The position numbers and the translations under genes are program-made. Below, one piece after another: positions 44,501 to 50,361 of a stretch of DNA of 50,361 bases. The stretch's first letter is position 1. Every line of letters begins with the position of its first letter. The notes beneath the pieces are model-generated. The model made no database searches. It saw only the letters and a program-made list of their open reading frames with translations, and was not told the origin of the DNA. This DNA is from Hyphomicrobiales bacterium (GTDB taxonomy: Bacteria; Pseudomonadota; Alphaproteobacteria; Rhizobiales; Beijerinckiaceae): contig JAQGJH010000028.1 in NCBI GenBank assembly GCA_028290705.1, positions 1-50,361 of the forward strand. Reading direction: 5' to 3'.

Positions 44501-44911
44501 TCAGTCCGGATAATTGAATTTCGGCGCCGACTTCAGCCGTTCGCGCGACGCATCGATCACCACCTTGTAGTCGTCGCCGTCGCGCCGCACCGCGACGCTC
44601 GCCGGATCGACGAGCACGTAGGACGTGCCCACCCCCAAAAATCCCCCGACGCTCAGGACGATGCCGGACACGAGGCGGCCGTCGTCAATGATGATGTCGG
44701 AGACTTCGCCGACGTCTTCGTTCTGATGGTTGCGCACCGGCGCGCCGATGAGGTCGTCGGAATTGATGCTGCCCGCCCGCATGGTGACGAAGCGCAGCGG
44801 CGCCGGCGCCTTCGACCCGATGGTCATGCCGCCCGTCGAGGGCGTGGAAGTCTGGGCGGACGCCGGGACGATCGACAACGCCGCAGCGCAGATCAGGATC
44901 GCTGTTTTCAT
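44501..44911 (-). CDS. Periplasmic PRC-barrel domain protein
   Basis: The 136-residue protein has a signal peptide (MKTAILICAAALSIVPASAQ) and a PRC-barrel domain (about 50-120): IGAPVRNHQNEDVGEVSDIIIDDGRLVSGIVLSVGGFLGVG followed by YVLVDPASVAVRRDGDDYKVVID. GGGGAGG precedes the ATG. PRC-barrel proteins of this size are common in Hyphomicrobiales and are thought to help keep the cell envelope in order; the exact role is unknown. It is convergent with marR, with 21 bp between the stops. Confidence 0.88.
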   Translation of the reverse strand: MKTAILICAAALSIVPASAQTSTPSTGGMTIGSKAPAPLRFVTMRAGSINSDDLIGAPVRNHQNEDVGEVSDIIIDDGRLVSGIVLSVGGFLGVGTSYVLVDPASVAVRRDGDDYKVVIDASRERLKSAPKFNYPD

Positions 44912-44994
44912 GATGGCCTCCCCTTGCCGCCGTCCGGATCGGACGCGCTGACAACCAGAGATCCGGAGGGCGGTTCCGCCCGCGACGCGAAGCT

Positions 44995-45618
44995 TCAGTG
45001 CGCCGTCACGGCGTCCATGGCGTCGCGCGCGGCGGCCCGCGCCTTGCGGCGTTCCCGCTCCGCGACGACCGGGGCATAGACGCTGTCGACCAGCGCCATG
45101 GCGCGCAGCAGGCGGAAGCGGGTCACGTCCTGCGCCGGATCCTCGTGCTTGAACACGATCGGCACGAGGCGCTTGTGGGGTCCCAGCGCCTCGACGTCGT
45201 TGTGCTGCAGGGACTCGCGATACAGATGCAGCATTTCGCACCCGGTCACGACGTCGTTGTAGGTCGCCAGCACGTCCGCAAAGGCCATGTCGAACGTCCG
45301 CCCGAAAAAGAAGCAGAACCGCTGCCGCTCATCGAGGAGGTTCTGGAAGAATCCCGAGTGCGCTTCGACACGCGCCTGCAATTGCTCGAAGAAATCTTCG
45401 TCGCGCTGCTCGTGGGGAGCGCCGCTCACACGCAGCAGATCGAAGATCTCGTTCGCGAGCACGAAGTCTCGGGCGACGCGCTCGGCGATCCGCGCCCGGA
45501 TCGTGGTGGTCAGGTAGCGCTTGGCCGCCAGGAACAGAACGGTCAAGGCGAGCAAGGCCAGGCCGATGCTCGCGCCCGCCCAGAAATCGCGGCTGGCATA
45601 AAATGCGTCTCGAACCAT
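44995..45618 (-). CDS. Membrane-anchored protein of unknown function
   Basis: The 207-residue product has one N-terminal membrane helix (FWAGASIGLALLALTVLFLAAKR, about residues 12-34) followed by a mostly helical, charged soluble domain. I do not recognise a named family. ATG 45618 is chosen because a GGGGGG tract lies five bases upstream; a GTG at 45636 is the alternative. The next gene on the strand, the PRC-barrel protein, starts 83 bp further, so they may share a transcript. Confidence 0.7.
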   Translation of the reverse strand: MVRDAFYASRDFWAGASIGLALLALTVLFLAAKRYLTTTIRARIAERVARDFVLANEIFDLLRVSGAPHEQRDEDFFEQLQARVEAHSGFFQNLLDERQRFCFFFGRTFDMAFADVLATYNDVVTGCEMLHLYRESLQHNDVEALGPHKRLVPIVFKHEDPAQDVTRFRLLRAMALVDSVYAPVVAERERRKARAAARDAMDAVTAH

Positions 45619-45655
45619 TTCGCCCCCCGGCGGCACTCGACTGAACAGACGAACT

Positions 45656-45676
45656 CACATGTGATCATGGTGATCA
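45656..45676. repeat. Clustered short palindromes in a divergent promoter gap
   Basis: CACATGTG (45656-45663) overlaps TGATCA (45662-45667), and a second TGATCA (45671-45676) follows nine bases from the first. They lie in the 174-bp AT-richer gap between the membrane-anchored protein gene (-) and the DUF427 gene (+). They could be a regulator site; nothing else is clear in this gap. Confidence 0.35.
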
Positions 45677-45792
45677 GAACTTGTTGAATTAAGGTTAAGG
45701 CTGCGCTGTCCGGTCATTAACCCGGCAGCCGATCGCCGGCTCGCGCATTGTCATGCAACGCGACCCGCGCGCCGACTCAAAGGACGGAAACG

Positions 45793-46188
45793 ATGAAACA
45801 GCCAGGGGCCGACCATCCGATCGACATCGAGCCTGCGGAAGACTGGGTGCGGGTTTTGTGGGGCCAGCACCAGATCGCCAGCACGGGCCGCGCGCTGCTG
45901 CTGCGCGAGGCCTCTTATCCGGCGGTCATCTACGTCCCCCGTGAGGATGCCCGGATGGAGATGTTCGAGCCCAGCACCCGCCGGACGACCTGCCCGTACA
46001 AGGGAGAAGCAGGATATTTCTCGCTGGTCGGCCCGGATGGGCAACGTGACGACAATGCCGTCTGGACCTACGAGACGCCGCACCCGGCGGTCGCGGCCAT
46101 CGCTGGCCATCTCGCGTTCTACGCCGACAAGGTCGTGATATTGGTGGAGCCGCCGGCCGAGGACGTTGCCCCCGAGCCGCCGGAATAG
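45793..46188 (+). CDS. DUF427-family protein
   Basis: The 131-residue protein matches DUF427: VLWGQHQIASTGRALLLREASYPAVIYVPREDARMEMFEPSTRRTTCPYKGEAGYFSL, then WTYETPHPAVAAIAGHLAFYADKV. The Thr-Cys-Pro-Tyr-Lys-Gly motif is the conserved core. ATG 45793 has AAAGGA upstream and replaces an earlier, unlike start. Family members are small beta-proteins of unknown function, widespread in alphaproteobacteria and actinobacteria. The tail is acidic and Pro-rich. Confidence 0.88.
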   Translation: MKQPGADHPIDIEPAEDWVRVLWGQHQIASTGRALLLREASYPAVIYVPREDARMEMFEPSTRRTTCPYKGEAGYFSLVGPDGQRDDNAVWTYETPHPAVAAIAGHLAFYADKVVILVEPPAEDVAPEPPE

Positions 46189-46274
46189 CGCCGCCTCGAC
46201 ATGCGCCGCGCCGCGCGATAGACCCGCGCGGCCGCCCGCAGTCCTCACGCCCGCGCGGGCCAATGGAGCGACGC

Positions 46275-47216
46275 ATGACGAGTCCCCAGATCCCCGATCC
46301 CGCAAAGGTCGCGGCCGAACTCGTCACGCCGCGCGATTTCATGCGCCACGCCATCAGCCAGTTCCGCGCGCACGATCTCGTCTTCGGGCATGGCACCACG
46401 GACGCGCTGGACGAAGCCGCCTTCATCATCCTGGAGGCCCTGCACCTGCCGATCGACAAGCTGGAGCCGTTCCTCGACGCCCGCCTGCTCCCGCAGGAAC
46501 GCCAGCGCCTGGCCCAGCTGGTGGCCGAGCGCGTCACGACGCGCAAGCCCGCGTCCTATCTGCTGAAGCGCGCTTACGTCGGCGGCGTGCCCTTCTACGT
46601 CGACGAGCGTGTGATCGTGCCACGCTCCTACATCGGCGAACTGCTGCGCACCGGCCTGTTCTCGACCGAAGAGGGCCCGATCCTGATCGAGCCCGAGGAC
46701 GTCACCATGGCGCTGGACCTCTGCACGGGGTCGGGGTGCCTCGCCATTCTGGCGGCCCAGGCCTTCCCCAACGCCCATGTGGACGCGGTCGACCTCTCGC
46801 CCGACGCCCTCGAAGTGGCGAAGATCAACGTGGCCGAGAGCGGCATGGGTGACCGCCTGAGGCTCTATCAGGGCGACCTGTTCGGGCCGCTCGCCGGCAA
46901 GCGCTACGACGTCATCATCACCAACCCTCCCTATGTCGACGCCGAGGTCATGGACGCGCTGCCGGCCGAGTACCGCCACGAACCCGTCATGGCTCTGGCG
47001 GGCGGACCGGACGGGCTCGACATCGTCCGCCGCATCCTCGCCGAGGCCGGCCGTCACCTGACCGAATCCGGCGGCCTGCTGTGCGAGATGGGCGAGGGCC
47101 GCGAGATCCTGGAGGCCGAATATCCCGATCTGCCGTTCCTCTGGCTCGACACCCACGAAAGCGCCGGCGAGGTCTTTTGGCTGGATGCGGCCGCCCTGCG
47201 CAGTGAGACAAGCTGA
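46275..47216 (+). CDS. prmB: 50S ribosomal protein L3 glutamine methyltransferase
   Basis: The 313-residue enzyme has an N-terminal helical domain (about 1-110) and a SAM-dependent domain with [39 protein letters not shown] near residue 145 and the catalytic NPPYVD near residue 217, which flips the target glutamine. The two-part [23 protein letters not shown] stretch separates PrmB from its relative PrmC. It methylates a glutamine of ribosomal protein L3. ATG 46275 is favoured over ATG 46263 because GGAG (46265-46268) lies six bases before it. An 86-bp GC-rich gap with a short palindrome (46249-46260) precedes it. Confidence 0.9.
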   Translation: MTSPQIPDPAKVAAELVTPRDFMRHAISQFRAHDLVFGHGTTDALDEAAFIILEALHLPIDKLEPFLDARLLPQERQRLAQLVAERVTTRKPASYLLKRAYVGGVPFYVDERVIVPRSYIGELLRTGLFSTEEGPILIEPEDVTMALDLCTGSGCLAILAAQAFPNAHVDAVDLSPDALEVAKINVAESGMGDRLRLYQGDLFGPLAGKRYDVIITNPPYVDAEVMDALPAEYRHEPVMALAGGPDGLDIVRRILAEAGRHLTESGGLLCEMGEGREILEAEYPDLPFLWLDTHESAGEVFWLDAAALRSETS

Positions 47217-47226
47217 CGCGACAGCA

Positions 47227-47246
47227 ATATAAAGATATCTTTATAT
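47227..47246. promoter_or_regulatory. 20-bp perfect palindrome before ahcY (SahR-type operator candidate)
   Basis: ATATAAAGAT (47227-47236) is followed directly by its reverse complement ATCTTTATAT (47237-47246). SahR, an ArsR-type regulator that senses S-adenosylhomocysteine in proteobacteria, binds palindromes of this kind before methionine-cycle genes; the match is from memory of the motif. It lies just upstream of the ahcY promoter. Confidence 0.65.
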
Positions 47247-47251
47247 CTCTA

Positions 47252-47280
47252 TTGCCGCTTCCGGCGCCACCTGCTATAGA
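47252..47280 (+). promoter_or_regulatory. Promoter of ahcY
   Basis: TTGCCG (47252-47257) and TATAGA (47275-47280) are separated by 17 bp, a fair sigma-70-type promoter. The start codon of ahcY is 29 bp further. The 20-bp palindrome at 47227-47246 ends five bases before the -35 box, so a bound regulator would hinder RNA polymerase. Confidence 0.55.
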
Positions 47281-47308
47281 GCCGCCACACGCGAAAGAGG
47301 CAGGATAC

Positions 47309-48715
47309 ATGACCGCTCACTTCAACGATTACGTCGTCGCCGACATCAAGCTCGCCGAATGGGGCCGCAAGGAAATCGCCATTGCCGAGACCGAAATGCC
47401 CGGCCTCATGGCGACCCGCGCCGAATATGGCGCCAGCCAGCCGCTGAAGGGCGCCCGCATCGCCGGTTCGCTGCACATGACCATCCAGACCGCCGTGCTG
47501 ATCGAGACCCTGCAGGCTCTCGGCGCCGACATCCGCTGGGCGTCGTGCAATATCTATTCGACGCAGGACCAGGCCGCCGCGGCCATTGCCGCCAAGGGCA
47601 CGCCGGTCTTCGCCATCAAGGGCGAGAGCCTCGAAGACTACTGGGATTACACGCACCGGATCTTCGAATGGGCCGATGGCGGCACCCCGAACATGATCCT
47701 GGATGACGGCGGCGACGCCACCATGCTGATCCACCTGGGCATGCGCGCCGAGAAGGGCGACGTGGCCTTCCTCGACAAGCCCGGCAACGAGGAAGAGGAA
47801 ATCCTCTTCGCGGCGATCAAGAAGCGCCTCAAGTCCAATCCCGGCTGGTACACGCGCAACGGCCAGGCCATCAAGGGCGTCTCGGAAGAGACCACCACGG
47901 GCGTGCATCGTCTCTACAACATGGAGAAGGACGGCTCGCTGCTGTGGCCGGCCATCAACGTCAACGACTCGGTCACCAAGTCGAAGTTCGACAATCTCTA
48001 CGGCTGCAAGGAATCGCTGGTCGACGGCATCCGTCGCGGCACCGACGTCATGATGGCCGGCAAGGTCGCCATGGTGGCGGGCTTCGGCGACGTCGGCAAG
48101 GGTTCGGCCGCCTCGCTCAAGAACGCGGGTTGCCGCGTCATGGTCTCGGAAGTCGACCCGATCTGCGCCCTGCAGGCCGCGATGGAAGGCTATGAAGTCA
48201 CCACCATGGAGGACGCAGCCAAGCGCGCCGACATTTTCGTCACCGCCACGGGCAACGTCGACGTCATCACGGTCGACCACATGCGCGAGATGAAGGACCG
48301 GGCGATCGTCTGCAACATCGGCCATTTCGATTCGGAGATTCAGGTCGCCGGCCTGAAGAACTTCAAATGGTCGAACGTGAAGCCGCAGGTCGACGAGATC
48401 GAGTTTCCGTCGGGCCGCCGCATCATCCTTCTCTCGGAAGGCCGCCTGGTGAATCTCGGCAACGCGACGGGACATCCGTCCTTCGTCATGTCGGCATCCT
48501 TCACCAACCAGACGCTCGCCCAGATCGAGCTCTGGACCAAGCAGGGCCAGTACGAGAAAAAGGTCTACACGCTGCCCAAGCACCTCGACGAAAAGGTCGC
48601 GGCGCTGCATCTCGACAAGATCGGCGTGAAGCTCACCAAGCTCACCAAGGAGCAGTCCACCTATCTCGGCCTGCCCGAGCAGGGACCGTTCAAGCCTGAG
48701 CACTATCGCTATTGA
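47309..48715 (+). CDS. ahcY: S-adenosylhomocysteine hydrolase
   Basis: The 468-residue protein is the long bacterial type with the extra loop around residues 150-190. It has [16 protein letters not shown] near residue 52, the NAD-binding [17 protein letters not shown] near 256, and ends with the C-terminal [10 protein letters not shown] typical of the family. It splits S-adenosylhomocysteine into adenosine and homocysteine, clearing the inhibitor left by methyltransferases, and uses bound NAD. The start is the conserved [23 protein letters not shown]. It is followed by a hairpin terminator. Confidence 0.97.
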   Translation: MTAHFNDYVVADIKLAEWGRKEIAIAETEMPGLMATRAEYGASQPLKGARIAGSLHMTIQTAVLIETLQALGADIRWASCNIYSTQDQAAAAIAAKGTPVFAIKGESLEDYWDYTHRIFEWADGGTPNMILDDGGDATMLIHLGMRAEKGDVAFLDKPGNEEEEILFAAIKKRLKSNPGWYTRNGQAIKGVSEETTTGVHRLYNMEKDGSLLWPAINVNDSVTKSKFDNLYGCKESLVDGIRRGTDVMMAGKVAMVAGFGDVGKGSAASLKNAGCRVMVSEVDPICALQAAMEGYEVTTMEDAAKRADIFVTATGNVDVITVDHMREMKDRAIVCNIGHFDSEIQVAGLKNFKWSNVKPQVDEIEFPSGRRIILLSEGRLVNLGNATGHPSFVMSASFTNQTLAQIELWTKQGQYEKKVYTLPKHLDEKVAALHLDKIGVKLTKLTKEQSTYLGLPEQGPFKPEHYRY

Positions 48716-48745
48716 GCAACACGCCTGATTAAAACGCACGATCCG

Positions 48746-48773
48746 CGCCCCCGCCTGACACGCGGGGGCGTTT
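48746..48773 (+). terminator. Rho-independent terminator after ahcY
   Basis: CGCCCCCGC (48746-48754) pairs with GCGGGGGCG (48762-48770) around a 7-base loop and is followed by TTT. The stem is strong and the U-tract short. It should separate ahcY from the following PAS-domain gene. Confidence 0.8.
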
Positions 48774-48875
48774 GCGTTCCGTTAACCACTTTCAGACAGC
48801 AGCCCCCACCAGATAAAGTGACCTGATTCGAGAGACGACTCCGGTCGTTTGGGCGGACGGAGGGGCAGGCTGGGA

Positions 48876-50361
48876 ATGGGAAGGCGAAACCGTTGGCGGC
48901 ACGCGGCACGCGCATGCACCGCGCTACGGCCTATCCCGATCGTGCTGATGGCGTCGACCTCACCGTCGTACGTTCTGGCCGACCCGGCTCAGGCCGACAT
49001 GGCCAACATGGTCTTCGCCGATCCGCAGGGCGTGATGGGCATTTCCGTCGCGGTCGCGCTCGGAGTCTTCGCCACGGTGGCGACGCTTCTGCATCTCGCG
49101 GGGCGCAAGGCCTGGGGCGAGCGCGAAGCCGAACTGACCGCCGAACTCTCGGACGTTCGTGCGAAACTCGATCGCGCGCAGGTGTTCCTGGCGGCTGAAA
49201 CCCAGATCGTCATCGCCTGGGGTTCGCCCGATGCGGAGCCCGAGATCGAGGGCGACGTCGCGCTCCTGGCCGATGCGCCGATCGCGCGCCGCGTGCTGGG
49301 GTTCGGATCGTGGCTGACGCCACAGGCAGCCCAGCAACTCGAAGGCATGGTCGAGCGACTTCGCCTGCGGGGCGAGGCTTTTCGCATGCCGCTGCAGAGC
49401 GTCAGCGGCCGTCATCTGGAAGCCGAGGGCCGCGCCGTCAGTGGCCGGGCCGTCATGCGCATTCGCGACGTGTCGGGAGATCGGCTCGAACTCACGCGTC
49501 TGCGCGACCGCCACGCCGCGGTCGCCATGCAGCTCGAATCTTTTCACGCCATGCTGGATGCCGCGCCCGGTCCCGCGTGGCTGCGCGATCATGAAGGCCG
49601 TCTCGTCTGGATCAACACCGCATATCTCCGCGCCACCGAGGCGCAGGGACGCGAAGACGCGCTCGTGAAGCAGACCGAATTGCTGGATCTGTCCGCACGC
49701 GATGAAGCGCTGCGTGCGCGTCAGGGCGATCAGGTGTGGTGCGCGCGCGTGCCGGCCGTAGTGGCGGGCCAGCGACACATGCTTGAAGTCGTCGACCTGC
49801 CGGCGCCGGGCGGTTCGGTCGGATTCGCCACCGACGTGTCGGAACTGGAAGAAATGCGCGCCGATCTGGGCCGCCAGATGGACGCGCATGCGCGCACGCT
49901 CGACCAATTGTCGACCGCGGTCGCGATCTTCGATCGCCATCGCAAGCTCGTGTTCCACAATGCCGCCTATCGGCAGCTCTGGTCCCTTGATGCCGCATTC
50001 CTGCATCAGTTTCCCTTCGACGGCGAGATCCTCGATCGCCTGCGCGCCGAAGGACGTCTTCCCGAGCAGGCCGATTTCCGCAGCTGGAAGGCGGGCCTCA
50101 TGGCCGCTTACCAGTCGGTCGAGACGAGCGAACACGTCTGGTATCTGCCCGACGGGCGCACGCTGCGCACCGTCGTTAATCCGAACCCGCAGGGCGGCGT
50201 CACCTACCTGTTCGACGACGTCACCGAACGCTTCCATCTCGAGTCGCGCTACAACGCGCTCATTCGCGTGCAGGGCGAAACGCTCGACTCGCTGAAGGAA
50301 GGTGTGGCGGTGTTTGGCACCGACGGGCGCCTGAAGCTCTACAATCCGGCTTTCGCGTCAC
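48876..50361 (+). CDS. PAS-domain signalling protein, likely histidine kinase (3' end outside window)
   Basis: The frame is open from ATG 48876 to the end of the window (495 codons). The N-terminus has two hydrophobic segments, the second a clear membrane helix (VMGISVAVALGVFATVATLLHLAG, about residues 54-77). Three PAS-like units follow: FHAMLDAAPGPAWLRDHEGRLVWINTAYLRAT near residue 220, LDQLSTAVAIFDRHRKLVFHNAAYRQLW near 345, and LDSLKEGVAVFGTDGRLKLYNPAFA at the edge. A kinase domain would come next outside the window. In several Hyphomicrobiales a DivL-like PAS histidine kinase follows ahcY, so this is a likely DivL relative, but the kinase part must be seen to confirm. Confidence 0.8.
   Translation, partial: MGRRNRWRHAARACTALRPIPIVLMASTSPSYVLADPAQADMANMVFADPQGVMGISVAVALGVFATVATLLHLAGRKAWGEREAELTAELSDVRAKLDRAQVFLAAETQIVIAWGSPDAEPEIEGDVALLADAPIARRVLGFGSWLTPQAAQQLEGMVERLRLRGEAFRMPLQSVSGRHLEAEGRAVSGRAVMRIRDVSGDRLELTRLRDRHAAVAMQLESFHAMLDAAPGPAWLRDHEGRLVWINTAYLRATEAQGREDALVKQTELLDLSARDEALRARQGDQVWCARVPAVVAGQRHMLEVVDLPAPGGSVGFATDVSELEEMRADLGRQMDAHARTLDQLSTAVAIFDRHRKLVFHNAAYRQLWSLDAAFLHQFPFDGEILDRLRAEGRLPEQADFRSWKAGLMAAYQSVETSEHVWYLPDGRTLRTVVNPNPQGGVTYLFDDVTERFHLESRYNALIRVQGETLDSLKEGVAVFGTDGRLKLYNPAFAS

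Noticed and set aside
46249-46260. GCCCGCGCGGGC palindrome before prmB as a terminator or operator
   Set aside because: It is expected by chance in GC-rich spacer, has no U-tract, and sits against the ribosome-binding site.
47217-47308. SAH or SAM riboswitch before ahcY
   Set aside because: The 92-bp gap is filled by the palindrome and promoter. The transcribed leader would be only about 20 bases, too short for either aptamer.

Overview
The window reads as chromosomal DNA of an alphaproteobacterium, probably a member of Hyphomicrobiales (Rhizobiales-like). The sequence is GC-rich throughout. It carries a complete N-acetylglutaminylglutamine amide (NAGGN) osmoprotectant operon, a NikKMLQO-type nickel ECF importer, a long alphaproteobacterial-type S-adenosylhomocysteinase next to a PAS-domain protein, and a density of TctC-type binding proteins typical of this order. 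Genus cannot be told from the sequence alone. I see no transposase, integrase, CRISPR array, rRNA or intact tRNA gene.

Region A (1-27182) is a catabolic block made of two parallel modules around a ureide module. Module 1 (1-10590, + strand) holds a TPP-dependent decarboxylase/synthase (5' end outside the window), a tripartite tricarboxylate transporter (TctC-TctB-TctA), an HpaB-type flavin-dependent hydroxylase with its flavin reductase, a TRAP transporter (DctP-DctQ-DctM) and a UbiD-family decarboxylase. A 28-residue membrane peptide and a convergent GntR/FCD repressor gene follow. Divergent from the GntR gene is a peptide/opine-type ABC transporter operon (11610-16914). It runs directly into AtzH/HpxZ-, AtzG/HpxX-, AtzE/HpxY- and AtzF-type genes (16931-20771), the enzymes that finish 1-carboxybiuret, 1,3-dicarboxyurea and allophanate. 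Module 2 (21079-27182) repeats UbiD, TctC-TctB-TctA and a full-length TPP enzyme. My inference is that the block feeds on aromatic or N-heteroaromatic carboxylates and on ureido compounds. The actual substrates cannot be read from the sequence.

Region B (27185-32781, - strand) is the NAGGN osmolyte operon (amidotransferase, synthetase, M42 peptidase), preceded by a stress-type SDR dehydrogenase. Region C (32941-37329, + strand) has an FkbM-type methyltransferase and then the five-gene nickel importer. The NikM start is best placed at a TTG codon that exposes the metal-binding histidine.

Region D (37557-44479) has a LivHMGF/K-type ABC importer that ends in a strong bidirectional terminator, then a second HpaB-type hydroxylase (- strand) divergent from a MarR-type regulator. 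The divergent promoter carries the palindrome CTTTGTAACAAAG. A 19-bp match with one mismatch lies 23 kb away, just upstream of module 2. This suggests that one MarR protein joins the second hydroxylase and module 2 into a regulon, which is the most interesting signal in the window. Region E (44501-50361) is mostly housekeeping: a PRC-barrel protein, a membrane-anchored unknown, a DUF427 protein, PrmB, AhcY with a 20-bp palindrome that looks like a SahR operator, and the first 495 codons of a PAS-domain signalling protein.
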